From assembly GCF_000006405.1 (NCBI RefSeq), contig NW_003205427.1:75369-139368 (forward strand): a stretch of DNA of 64,000 nt, written 5' to 3'. Shown piece by piece: positions 51,319 to 63,415 of this stretch (position 1 is the stretch's first letter; each line of letters opens with the position of its first letter). Under the pieces are notes generated by a model. It saw only the letters and a program-made list of their open reading frames with translations, was not told where the DNA came from and searched no databases. The DNA comes from Perkinsus marinus ATCC 50983 (lineage: Eukaryota; Perkinsozoa; Perkinsida; Perkinsidae). The translations under genes were made by a program, and so were the position numbers.

Positions 51319-52986
51319 ATGACATTTGTTCGAGTTTATTCTATTGTTAGCGGTGGATGCGGCAGCTCACTCTGGTCGCTTTTCATGCTGCTCCCCTTCA
51401 CTCAACGACAAATTTTCGCAATAGCATTCCTGACTGTCTGTGTCATCATTCTCCCTCTGCCTCTACGTCAGCTCATACTTCCTAAGAGGCCCGGGCTGAT
51501 CTCCTCAAGCAGATGCTTATCCGACCAAGAACAGATCGATTCGCTGCCATGGATACGAGAATTGTACGAGTCACGTCCGAAAGCCTTCGCGCTTCACCGT
51601 ATGCTGCATCAGAAGCATCTTTATATTCCACCACCCGATACGCGCGTGCCCACTGCCAATGAGAAAGCCTTCGGTAAATACTATATGAGCACCTACCATC
51701 CTACGCTGGCATGTCCGTTCCAAGAAAGGCTCGGCGGACCGGCCATAGGCCTGGTCCCGTGCGATCCGAGAACGGCCTTTGACAAGACTAGAGCTGAGTG
51801 TAGGATCAGGTCTTATGTCGAAAATGGCGACGTTACGACAGAGGAGCTTTTCTCAGCTGAACGTGTGTTGTATCAGCTGAACCCGAATTGTATCTTCGAG
51901 ACCGACAACTCTCGTCGGGAAGATTTCCAGCGGCCCATTGAGGGGTATGGCCGAGTGACTTTGTTAAGATTCAATATGTACCATGGAGGCGTCCTGTCAG
52001 ATAGGATTTTGGAGGATGTGAAAATGGCTGAGCAAGTTGTTGTGCTATTGCGATGGCCGATGGGAGACTACAATGCAGCGACAAGGCAATTCAATTTCTT
52101 AGACTGGATGGCTGAGAATGACTTTGCTGTATTTAGCAAGGAGCAGGAGTATTATCCCGAAACTGACGGCAGGAGGAATCTAGCTGTTCGAATATCATGG
52201 ATTCGAATGCCTCCCGGCTTCAGCGAGCCGTGCACGAGTTCGAGCCAGTATCTGGTCCCGGAGCCTATCGTGGAATCTGGCGCGAGGTTATCGGAACTTC
52301 TATCTCGGGCTCGATCTGCACAGTTCATTGGGCCTCAGCGAAATAGACCTGATAAATGGTTCGCCCGCAATGTATTTCCGGAGATAGCATGCGAATTCGA
52401 GGAGAGGATCGGCACTCGTGGGGACGGCGGTAAATGGGTGTGTGACAGCTATAAACTGAGTCGGAAAGTGCGACGTGAACCAGTGATCATCTATTCGATC
52501 GGCTATGGGAACTCTTTTTCATTCGAGGCGGCTTTCCATGATGAAGTTAATAACAACTCAGAGATAGTTGTCTTTGAGATCGACAAGAGACTATATGAGA
52601 AGGCAGTGAGGGTCGGGCCCAAGTACATCACTTGGAAACACTGGGGGCTTGCCAATCGAGACGACCGCGCGAAGGAGCATTTCACCTTGCCTACTATGCG
52701 GCTCATGCTCGGCCACAATGAGCGTGTTATTGACATTTTCAAGATCGATTGTGAAGGATGTGAGTTTGACACATTCCGGACTTGGTTCAATCCCATAGAG
52801 AAGCAAAGTGAAAATCTTCCTGTACAAATACTGATCGAAGTTCACTGGAGGGATCCAAAGTCTGCCCGTTCCCTGCTAGAGTACCTAATGGACCTCGACT
52901 ATGTCGTCTTTCGAAGAGAACCAAATTATCTTGCAAGATCTAGCTACATGGAATTTGGCTTGGTTCAGCGAAGCTTCATCGGATGA
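51319..52986 (+). CDS. METTL24-like membrane-anchored methyltransferase
   Basis: Single long exon, 555 codons, rare in this window. A type II anchor (MLLPFTQRQIFAIAFLTVCV, residues about 23-50) suggests a Golgi or ER lumenal enzyme. The C-terminal domain has CEFEERIGTRGDGGKWVCD (about 365-385), IIYSIGYGNSFSFEAAFHDE (SAM-binding glycine strand, about 386), EIVVFEIDKRLYEKAV and IDIFKIDCEGCEFDTF (about 472), then QILIEVHWRDP. This is the order seen in METTL24/FkbM-related families. Upstream, residues about 130-320 (CPFQERLGGPAIGLVPCD, QVVVLLRWPMGDYNAATRQF, FLDWMAENDFAVFSKEQEYY) mirror this domain but lack the glycine SAM motif. Alternative start at 51385. The substrate is unknown. Confidence 0.8.
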   Translation: MTFVRVYSIVSGGCGSSLWSLFMLLPFTQRQIFAIAFLTVCVIILPLPLRQLILPKRPGLISSSRCLSDQEQIDSLPWIRELYESRPKAFALHRMLHQKHLYIPPPDTRVPTANEKAFGKYYMSTYHPTLACPFQERLGGPAIGLVPCDPRTAFDKTRAECRIRSYVENGDVTTEELFSAERVLYQLNPNCIFETDNSRREDFQRPIEGYGRVTLLRFNMYHGGVLSDRILEDVKMAEQVVVLLRWPMGDYNAATRQFNFLDWMAENDFAVFSKEQEYYPETDGRRNLAVRISWIRMPPGFSEPCTSSSQYLVPEPIVESGARLSELLSRARSAQFIGPQRNRPDKWFARNVFPEIACEFEERIGTRGDGGKWVCDSYKLSRKVRREPVIIYSIGYGNSFSFEAAFHDEVNNNSEIVVFEIDKRLYEKAVRVGPKYITWKHWGLANRDDRAKEHFTLPTMRLMLGHNERVIDIFKIDCEGCEFDTFRTWFNPIEKQSENLPVQILIEVHWRDPKSARSLLEYLMDLDYVVFRREPNYLARSSYMEFGLVQRSFIG

Positions 52987-55014
52987 CCAGTCTCGATTAG
53001 CGGCAAACGACAACACGATGCCTTTAAGCATGAGATCGTTGAATACCTTCCAACTTGCAATACTGCGTTACGTTTTGTCCTTCAATGCCACTTGTCACTG
53101 TATGACGACGTTTATGAGGTCATTGTTTGTAGCTACTTATCGAGGCAGTAGGACCTATGGTCTTGTGTGCCACACAATGTGTGGTCCTCTGCTGCTCACG
53201 AGTTGGTTGCCGTGACACCCTGGCCAGCGGCCGCTGACAGATGCGAATGCACGCAGCTGCAGGTCATCATACCTGAGGGCCTCAGGCTGAGGCTCTCAAA
53301 TCACCTTATGTTCTTCGCTCGCGATTCGGGAACAGGGCGTGCAAGCTGATTGACATCATACTCACAAGCACGCCAGCCTGGTACATGCTGGCATCGCCCA
53401 CTAGCATCCGATGATTCGTCACAGATTGTGACTCACAATGGTTCCGTCACGGAACCATCGTACAATTTGACCATTAGCCATTAACGTTTTACCATTAATC
53501 AACCGCATTAACACGGTATTTCATTATAGCAGAATGTTTGACATTCTGCTATAATGAAATACCGTGTTTTGTGACATTCAATGTCATTGACAAGTGCTCT
53601 CAGGAGCAATAGTACGCTGAGAATCAACCACAATGAGACAGATATCCACGAGAGACAACAATCGACACAAAGTTTGTGTCACAAACTGAATCTCACAGAC
53701 CTTCACAAAAGTTATGGATCCTTCTAAGGCTTTCTGAGCAATCGAGTTTGGGGCATCATATCAGGCGGGACCTTCTTTCCGATAGAGTCAACATGCATGA
53801 CTAGGTGATCGAACCCTTCAGTCTAGTCAAGTGCTTCAATCTCCAGCTCTGCGCGCTTGCGTTTCAGTGCTTCCTCGCCTAAGCATCCTCCATGACAACA
53901 TCGAGGCTCAACTCGGCCGAAGCCTTGGCAGTGTTACTGGGATACTTGTCCTTCGCAGCGTTGATGAGGATTGAAGGTGCCCTCGGCGAGGACCCCTCGC
54001 CGCCGAGGAACAGACTCGTGAAATTCAAACCTTGAATTGTGCGAGCTTAGCGCACCACCGAGTTATGTTGGAGATCATTCAGGGCTTGAATTTCAAGTCA
54101 TATGGCTCGCCGCCCTTCTTTTGCCGCTCGGCTCATTCCAACCCCCCTTCTGCTACCCAAAGCTCAACTTCTTTTGATACGCTCTGCACGGGCATAATAG
54201 ACACATTATGTTCAGCTGCTTCATGCGGACCGCACAGTGCGGTGTTGTAGGTCTCGATTCGACCATAACTGGGTGTCGAGACTCTCGAAAAGGTCGTTTC
54301 AACTTGACTCAAGTTACTTGAACAGTCGCTGAATCCCTCATGAACGGTGGCGAGTTCTCCAATTCGAGATTGGCAATCTCACAACAGTCGCTGGGTATGA
54401 TAATCGTACAACGATTGCCACAACACGCTCGCTGCGAGCGGCTCGCACACGCCACAAAATCCTCAGATGTAGTTGGTAACCTACTGTTGGTTGCTTCCGC
54501 AGCATACTGTATGGTGCATTCGTGCCAGATTGGATCAATAATTGTTTAAGATTCAATCTCTAATCCGGATCATCTTCATCGCATAGCGAGCTTGTCTGAT
54601 GATCAAATAGAGGAAAAGTCAGTGAGCTCAGTTCACTGAACTGGTCGGGCCACGCCAACCGTAACCTCGCGTGCGATAAACACAACCTCCAGCGGGTTGG
54701 TTGGAAAGTGTTAGTAATGACGAGTGCATCTGAAATTCGGGCCGAACTGAGGATCTTAAAGTATAGACTGAGGTATCGCGAAGTTTGTTCAGTCATAACT
54801 CTCAAATAACAAAAAATAATAAATTCAAAGCACAGCAGCTTAAGACCTAACGGAAGAATGAGGAGGGCGCTTGACCCACGAGGAATATCTATTGGGCGCA
54901 GCACGCTTCCTCTTGTGAGTGATAAGCCATCACAGGAAACTTCGTGAAACTGCTGACGAGCGGCCGCTCTGAATACCTCACTGGGCTAGGCGCAGCAGAT
55001 GGCTGGTAGATCAT
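52987..55014. other. Intergenic, hairpin-rich
   Basis: Contains the longest perfect hairpin in the window (53510-53568) and several smaller ones, for example TGGTTCCGTCACGGAACCA near 53440 and CCGCACAGTGCGG near 54229. On the minus strand at about 53820-54020, ILINAAKDKYPSNTAKASAE and EEALKRKRAELEIEALD look coding but are in different frames with a stop between, possibly a decayed gene. A 115-codon minus frame at 54560-54904 has no recognisable features. Confidence 0.45.
53510..53568. repeat. Perfect hairpin, 28-nt arms
   Basis: Left arm 53510-53537 (begins AACACGGTATTTCATTATAG), loop TTG, right arm 53541-53568, exactly complementary. A/T-rich, in intergenic DNA. No flanking target duplication seen. 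Confidence 0.95.
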
Positions 55015-56545
<1,531 letters not shown>

Positions 56546-56774
56546 TTGAGTTACACAGTTGATTTTAACTGTAATGGATGTACCCCCATCGCCACTGTCC
56601 TCTCAGTGCATGATGCATCGGGGTCTCAACTACGTGCTCGGATACTCGGAGTACTAGGTACTACGAAGTACCGCGTGCCACGCGGCGCGTGGCTTCCTCG
56701 AGTCGCATATGCGTATGCCTGAGCCCTTACAAAGTACTAGGTGAACCTACGATGTTGTGCGTCGCCCTATGTAA

Positions 56775-56874
56775 NNNNNNNNNNNNNNNNNNNNNNNNNN
56801 NNNNNNNNNNNNNNNNNNNNNNNNNNNNNNNNNNNNNNNNNNNNNNNNNNNNNNNNNNNNNNNNNNNNNNNNNN
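56775..56874. other. Assembly gap, 100 N
   Basis: Exactly 100 Ns, the conventional length for a gap of unknown size. The two flanks may not be physically adjacent at this spacing. Confidence 1.
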
Positions 56875-56882
56875 GATAACTT

Positions 56883-56917
56883 ATCGCGATATGTCTCACC
56901 TTGAGACATATCGCGAT
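56883..56917. repeat. Perfect hairpin beside the assembly gap
   Basis: Arms ATCGCGATATGTCTCA and complement, loop CCT, starting 8 bases after the N run. Confidence 0.95.
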
Positions 56918-57274
56918 CATCTAACTTGAGACTCTCAAGGCGAGCGCAGTGTCCTTCTTAAGTCAAGATTGTTGACCGGATGTTGGGAACCTCCTTCGCG
57001 CTAAGCCTCAATATATGCCATGATGGCATATGCGTGCTCCAGGCCCTGGAGTCCAGGGACGGGTGTTGGCAACACCGTGTTGCTGATCGGACACTCAATC
57101 TAACTTCCTCCCGTTCTTTCATAAGTAGCTGATATAGCGGCTATATTATAGCCACATACAGTTGGCTCTACCATCTGAGTAGTATACACCCTCGTCAGCA
57201 GCCGATCGTATCTTGTGTTCTACGAGTACGTTGTCTCTCATCCCTAATCTGCAACAATCATCCGAGGACAAGTT

Positions 57275-58910
57275 ATGGCTCCACGGAAGAAGAATTCGCC
57301 TTTCAAGACTTTTGGAAGAAATCGATGGGGATACTTTGTTAGCGGGCACTCGGTATGGAAGGTGACCAGTGATGGGCCCTCTTTGGCTGAGCATATGGTT
57401 TCGATTGAACGCTTACAGTACCTTACTGAATTAACTTACCTTACCTTACTTACCTTGCAGCTTACTGAATCAAGTTGCCATCAGTCTGTCCGACAGACGC
57501 TGTCGTCACCGACGGCCTATTTGTGTTGTTGTACCCCATCGACAGCATTGTGCGTGATGCCTCGCCACCATGTGACTTGGCTCAGGGGAAGCCTTCGGAA
57601 CTATATGCATCCCTTAAAGCCGAGCTTCGCCAACGTTGTTTTGACCCTACAGATGTCGTGCCACTTCGACAACAGTTCAACACGCTCTCGCAAGGGCCTT
57701 CTTAACCCTAGTTCATCATTTGCAAGTGCTCGACAACATTGTGAATAGATTGAGATTAAATGGCATCTGCGTTTCGGACGAGGATATCTATGATAGTCTC
57801 TGCAATAATCTACGAGAGCCATACGCGGATTGGGCTCTTTCCTATCGATTGGACGGTGTGTCAGTACAATGGGCTCGTATAAGGCCCATTAGCCGTGCAC
57901 GCGCTCCGTTGCCGATTCCGAATCGGTTGGTTTCCAAACCTACCCTACGACAGGTTCCGGTGGCTGCTACGGCTGCGATTGCTTCCGGTGTTAGCAGCAA
58001 ATCTATGCGGATAGATTATGCTCATCTATCCAGGGAGAACGGATGCTTTCATTGCCTAGAGGTAGGCCATACTGCCATGGCTTGTTAGGAGGATCTCCCA
58101 GCTCATCTCTCGGTACGATGCCTAGGCTGTGGCCCAATAGGGCACAGCAGGAGCGATTGCAAGTTGTTGGCTGGTAAAAAGGTCACCTGTATGCATTGTG
58201 GAGGACAGGGCACACTACTGCTATGTGCCGCTCCCTTTCGAGAGCTGAGGCTGTGGCTAGGGAGCCAACAGCTGTGGAAGCATACATTAATAAGAAGCTA
58301 TCTCCGACTACTTCGGCAGCGACGTGTGTTGAAGAATCTCCTTAGCAACGTGCACTTCCGGCAGATGAACAAGCGGCTCCGATAGCTGAACGTGGAGCCA
58401 ATGAAGACGGTGAGGGAAACTTTGATGTAGCTAATGCGGTTTTTACTAGTTGGTTGGATACTGTCATTGACAGTCCTTATGGTGCGGCTTTAACTGATCC
58501 TACTCTCTGTCATGGTATCTCTTTTGTATATTGATGAACTTTCGAATCCATCTCCGTTGATCACAGACATACAGTTGTCACCTCGGAATAGCCATATCAC
58601 TGATATGTCACAGTCATAGCGCCTGATATGATATCAGTCGCTATGACTGCAGAGCACTAGTGGATACTGGAGCTGGTAGGAGCTTCATTCGATTCGATAT
58701 GCTTAATGAAGTACCACATTCTTTCATCGTTGATCTTCGTGATGTTAATATAAGCGTTATGGTTGCTAACGCTGAGGAGTTCGTCTGTAAGCAAGCTGTG
58801 ATGCTTGATGTTACTACCCCTCAGTTGACAAAGTCCATTTGGTTTTTTATTGTGAAGAGTATATCTTTCCCCTTATACTTGAACTTGATGCTATACGACG
58901 GCTCCAATAA
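57275..58910 (+). pseudogene. LTR-retrotransposon gag-protease relic
   Basis: Pieces in order on the plus strand, in several frames. MAPRKKNSPFKTFGRNRWG; SELYASLKAELRQRCFDPTD then VVPLRQQFNTLSQGPS; LDNIVNRLRLNGICVSDEDI, YDSLCNNLREPYADWALSYR (gag capsid-like). A CCHC zinc knuckle CFHCLEVGHTAMAC at 58045-58088 and a damaged second one CMHCGGQGTLLLC. An aspartic protease: ALVDTGAGRSFIRFDMLNEV with the DTGA active site, then VMVANAEEFVCKQAVMLDVT and SIWFFIVKSISFPL. Frameshifts and stops separate the parts. No reverse transcriptase, RNase H or integrase follows. It is a truncated, non-autonomous relic; Ty3 versus other class is undecided. Confidence 0.75.
58611..58649. repeat. Hairpin, 19-nt arms with one mismatch
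   Basis: Outer arms CAGTCATAGCG/CGCTATGACTG continue into inner arms CTGATAT/ATATCAG around a single G; only one base pair fails. Confidence 0.9.
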
Positions 58911-58917
58911 TTGGCTC

Positions 58918-58954
58918 CAAAAATCAACAATTGGAGTCCAATTGTTGATTTTTG
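58918..58954. repeat. Near-palindrome, 18-nt arms, 1-nt centre
   Basis: Left arm begins CAAAAATCAACAATTGGA; right arm is its exact complement; centre is one G. It sits within the retroelement protease reading frame. Confidence 0.95.
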
Positions 58955-59649
58955 CTTCACCGGAGAGGATTCTCCTCAAGACTGGCTTGACCGAGAAGGA
59001 GGCCGGTCGTTGTGCTGGCAACCGAGAGCATGAAGTTGCTAGTACGAATAGAGGAGACATTTCTGTTTATTCTCCGGGCGAGTCGCCCGGAGGAGGCTGC
59101 CTATTAAACCCTCGCCGGGCGAGGGAAAGTCCACGACCCTCATCATCATCAATCTTGTCGTGTAAGCAGTCCGGATGGAAGGAGTATCCAGAAACTCCGA
59201 CATGTTGTTGGAAGGCTGCTGATAGTTTCTTGAGGTCATCAACGACAGGCCAGGGGAACTCAAAGTCTTGTACGTTATCAGCGAGTTTGTAGTGCTGACC
59301 CAATACTGAGTGGACGGTTTCTCAGCATAATCTCTTGCGTGCCGTGCGTTCTGGAGAAATGCGATCTCTATCAAAAGTGGCTAACGATCGTGTCAGCTAG
59401 TCTGCCATGGAGTGCGACTGAGTTTATTCTCTGTCAACCACATGCGTTGGTTAAAACACGAGATTCTGAGCAAGGTTTGAAAAAATCCTGTTGGTTTCTG
59501 TACATTTCTAACTCAACTCGTATATGAACCTCTTGAATCAAGAGTCTTGATTCAAGAGTCTCGAATCAGTGAGGGAACTCCAGAGCTTAGCTGAGGAAAG
59601 TGAACATATGTTGCAAGTTGCAACCTGCAACACAGTATTCGCGGCATTT
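58955..59649. other. Non-coding with hairpins and element copy 6
   Basis: Perfect hairpins CTCCGGGCGAGTCGCCCGGAG-type at 59072-59092 (9-nt arms) and 59530-59558 (14-nt arms, one-base centre). No gene recognised; the end of the protease relic may extend to about 59050. Confidence 0.6.
59566..59612 (-). mobile_element. Dispersed introner-like element, copy 6 (head fragment)
   Basis: The minus strand reads ATATGTTCACTTTCCTCAGC then TAAGCTCTGGAGTTCCCTCA, the first 45 bases of the element only. It ends at a perfect hairpin (59530-59558). Confidence 0.65.
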
Positions 59650-60510
59650 GCAACTATAACTCAGATAACTGGACCTATGACTCGGCTTCAGATCATCAAA
59701 CACAATTACCGATACTCTAACAAACTCATAGCGATACTCTAGCGATACTCTGAAACCCTAGCGATACCCATGCAACCAGGTAAGTGTATATAATATAGTT
59801 GAGATACTGCAGAGAATCTATGACTCGGCTTCAGATCATCAAACACAATTACCGATACTCTAGAAGTGATACTTGATTCCGGAATTGCAACCAGATAAGT
59901 GTACCCGATCAGCAGCCATGAAGTGGCTCATTAAACTTTGCCCTCTCATAGGCCACGTACTGGGCAACAAGTATAGGCTAGGGAGAGTTCCTGAACTGAT
60001 CGGCCGGAACTGTTCCCCGATCGGGTGTCCGTTCGAAGCGGGATCACCCGATCAGCAGCCATGAAGTGGCTCATTAGACTTTGCTCTCTCATAGACCGCG
60101 TATTGGGCAAGAAGTATAGGCTAGCAAGCGTAACTGGGCCAATCGGACGGAACTATTGCCCGGTCGGGTATCGCTTCGAAGCGGGATCGCCCGATCAGCA
60201 GCCATGAGTGTGGTTCATTAGAGTATCCCCTTCTGTAGTCAGCATAGTGGCAAACACGTATAGACCAGCGAGTTTTCCTGAACTGATCGGACGGAACTGT
60301 TTCCCGATCGGTTGTCCGTTCGAAGCGGGATCACCCGATCAGCAGCCATGAAGTGGCTCATTAGACTTTGCCCTCTCATAGACCACGTACTGGGCAAGAA
60401 GTATAGGCTAGCAAGTATTCGTGAGCTGATCGGCCGGAACTATTCCCCGATCGGGTATTCCTTCGAAGCGGAATCACTCGATCAGCAGCCATGAGGTGGC
60501 TCATTAGAGT
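59650..60510 (+). repeat. 143-bp tandem repeat array
   Basis: The landmark GATCAGCAGCCATGA recurs at 59907, 60050, 60193, 60337 and about 60480 (spacing 143, 143, 144, 143). Further left, TGACTCGGCTTCAGATCATC recurs at 59678 and 59821 (143 apart), with otherwise different sequence. Units differ by substitutions. Because 143 is not a multiple of 3, the 60-codon frames seen in it are in changing frames and are not a protein. Confidence 0.9.
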
Positions 60511-62300
60511 GTGCCGAGAGCCTTGCGCGGGATCATAGCCTTGGACAACTCCTCGACCAAAAACCATCTTCGTGTCATGCCATCTCGTAATCTTCGTAAG
60601 AGCACACCTTCATGAATCATGGCCCCGCCACTGACTTAGTCAGTGGCGCAATCTTGGCTGGTCGCTGGTCAGACCAGCGATGAGGCAACGAGTGATCAGC
60701 GGGATATCTGTGTCAGAAATGGATTCCTTTCCCTGTTTCATGAGTGCACATTAGTGTTGTCCCAAGTAGTTCGCTAGACGGGTGCCTTCCATCAATCAAG
60801 CTACTCACCGTGGGATGGGCCCGTCACTGTGAAGTTATCTCAACGTGACATGCCGAGCTGGGTGTTCGGCTCCCCTCCCGTCATACCAAATTAACTTACC
60901 AGTTGCGACCGGCGTGAGGCGAGAACGGTACGCGTATGTGTGCAGCAATAACGTGTAAGCGATTCGGAAGCTCACCTCTCACCCAGCGTTCGTACACCTT
61001 GATAGATGGTCGGTGTCACCGCACATGTTAATAACCCACTCCTGGGCGCGTGGGTCTGGTGGGCTGGAAGACAAAAGGTGTCTCTGGCTTCCAGCCCTCG
61101 AGGCATCGAGTTAGTCCGACGAGGGCCTCTGCTGGTGCCGCGCACGTTGCGCTCTACCGGGCGCGCCGGCGGTGCGACGCCGCGCACGGTCGACCAACCG
61201 ATGCTCGCTCCCGGGAGTGGCGGACTGGGTTGGAAGAAATCATACACGGCATATCGTATGCCGTGCATGAATTCTTTCAATTATGCCGCACACGCCGTCT
61301 GGTTCCGTGAGGCTGCGACAATGTTCGGCCGCACGGGTCGTTTCACGACGCACCCTGGATACGGGTGGAGGACTTACCGCGGATGATATGCACGTGTGTG
61401 TCGGAGACGCACTGTGTGACACGCCCTCCGTATCGGTATTTAACTTGTGTTAACTAGCTAACACTTACTAATGTGGTGCAGCTAGTCGTAGCTAGTAGGA
61501 GCGTCAGGTTCAACCGATGTGACTCACATCATGTGAGTCATACACACACTATGAGGTTAACGGGTGCTAAATCCTACGACCCGCAGGCGGCAGGCTACCG
61601 CCCAAGAGCATATCCTCATGCAGGGTTGGCCGGGCCAACTTGGGCCAACTCTGGGCCAACTTGGCCCAGACTAGTCTCGTCTGCGGACCGAGCCGCAACG
61701 GTTACGATAATCTACTGATAGCATGGCACGCTGGACTCCTAAATCCTGCAGACGCGAGCTGTTTCGAGTTGGGGGGACTAGAGATGAGACACTTGACTCT
61801 GTGACCAATGCTCGGGTAGCTTATTCACATCGGTTCGCTGACTCATCCTCTGGTCAGTATTGGTCAGTATTTCGGGCTTCAGGTTTGAGGTTTGGTCAAT
61901 ACCTCTCCCATCCCCAGCGTCTATGGGATTTCTTCCACTAGAAACCCAGCCGACACTAGAAGTTCTGTAACCGCGTCAACTTCGGTATCGATCAGAATGG
62001 CGTACGCTACTCCAGAGTACGCACTACACTCGTGGTGTGGTTCCGTGTTCACGCATATTTCTCGGGAGACCTTCTTCCGAGTAAGTCTACCACGCTTCCC
62101 AGGATCAGACATGCCACACTGATGACGATTGATGCTTTTTCACTATTCCAAAGAACCGACGGTAGGTGAAAGGCTTGAATTTAAAAACGAGAAGTCGGAG
62201 CAAGGGTCCAACTTCACAAGCACGCGCTGGGAATATGGGAAGATATCTAAGCTACGGATCAGCGAAGGTTGATGTCTGACCTTATTGCGATATCACAATC
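60511..62300. other. Intergenic, hairpins and short direct repeats
   Basis: Hairpins: 60627-60647 (GCCACTGACTTAGTCAGTGG plus C), 60662-60680 (TCGCTGGTCAGACCAGCGA) and 61520-61540 (TGACTCACAT arms). GGGCCAACTTGG-type direct repeats at 61632-61670. Frames at 61006-61386 and elsewhere lack features. Confidence 0.55.
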
Positions 62301-62699
62301 GGCCTCTCTTACCAATGATCCCCGCCAGAAACGATATGCAACAGTCGCAGTGTCAGGTAGAGCCCTCTGACTGCAGCGTCAACGGCTCGGTGAGAACCCC
62401 TATCGAAGCAGCCAAGGTTGACGACCCTAGTGATTCCTGTATGGCTAGCTTCCGTTGTGAGGATCCCACATGGTCACTTCAGACCATCGGTTAGCAGGGC
62501 CGAAACACTTCATGTTGACCCCTAGTGGATCGGTGGTGGATGGTGAGGGCGGGACAGAGGCGTCAGTTGACGGCCTGGTAGGCTGGGGGCAGACCTCACG
62601 CGATCGTCTATGCCCTCAGTATGAGTACTGTCCTCACCCTTAGGATGAGGCCTCGCTGATGTCTTCCGGCCAGCACTACGTACCTAGTCGAAGCCTCAG

Positions 62700-63415
62700 T
62701 ATAGTAAGCCCCCCGATGCCGCCGATGATGATGGTGACCATTATCAGTTATCTGCGCCTCCCCTCGGTAGTACACTGGGCTGCCTGCCTTCGGGACTGCA
62801 TCAGTCGGCTAGACACGGGAGTATGACTCTACGACACAAAGTCGAGAAGGTCTCCGAAGGTATCGATTTGCTCCGACAGGTGATAAGGAGTACTTGTAAA
62901 TGACTCACGTGGTCATATGTTGCGACATGGAGATAGCAGTAGCTGAATTGATAGTAGGCAAAAGTAGAACGCGGGACCTCCTGAATCGTAGCTGACCGCG
63001 CTACCTCTGGACTATATGACTGCTTATGTTTTTCAAGGCTCACAATGATGCAGCGTTCAGCGCTCATTCGAGGTGTGATGACCTTCAGAGAGACATCCAG
63101 GCTGTTCACGAGGGTATAGCGCAGTGGAAGGTGGAGGTGGCGGCCAGTGCTCGAGATCAACATCAGTAAGATTGGTGGCATCAACAGTCCCGACTGGTCT
63201 CAACCTAAGATACGTCAACGAGCTGAAGACCATCCTAGAAGGGCACATCAGGCGGAGCGAAACCTGCATCATACATGTTCAGAATCAACTCGAAAGAGCT
63301 GCCAAGAGGCAGGATCGGCTCGAGCACGCAGTACGTTTCGCCTTTCGGAAATGCTGCTGCCGGAATGCAAATCTGATCTCAGGTTCGACTGCTGGAGGCA
63401 CAGGTCCTCCAATGA
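62700..63415 (+). CDS. Coiled-coil protein, possibly nucleoporin Nup54-like
   Basis: An exon ending 62880 reads PDAADDDGDHYQLSAPPLGS, HGSMTLRHKVEKVSEGIDLL then RQ and GTGATA. Joined to AHNDAAFSAHSRCDDLQRDI, QAVHEGIAQWKVEVAASARD and, across a short intron (GTAAGA to CCTAAG), QYVNELKTILEGHIRRSETC, IIHVQNQLERAAKRQDRLEH and, after a GTACGT donor and ATCTCAG acceptor, AVRLLEAQVLQ then TGA (63413-63415). Phases agree at all three joins. The long helical segments, the LQxDIxxVxxGI pattern and a terminal LEHAVRLLE resemble the C-terminal half of Nup54-type channel nucleoporins. Upstream exons carrying FG repeats were not found, so this is tentative. Confidence 0.55.

Larger units (their letters stand above)
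56546..57274. other. Palindrome-rich intergenic stretch around a gap
   Basis: Apart from the N run it is full of short perfect inverted repeats: GGTACTACGAAGTACC near 56659, CCACGCGGCGCGTGG near 56679, ATATGCCATGATGGCATAT near 57012 and ATATAGCGGCTATAT near 57131. No coding evidence. Confidence 0.7.

Noticed and set aside
57275-59050. Intact LTR retrotransposon
   Set aside because: No reverse transcriptase, RNase H or integrase was found, no flanking long terminal repeats were recognised, and gag/protease are split by stops and frameshifts.
59873-60494. Repeated 60-codon proteins (FEAGSPDQQP-type)
   Set aside because: The repeat period is not a multiple of three and frames shift between units; these are by-products of the satellite.
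59650-60510. CRISPR array
   Set aside because: Units are 143 bp, similar throughout, with no short repeat/unique spacer alternation, in a eukaryotic genome.
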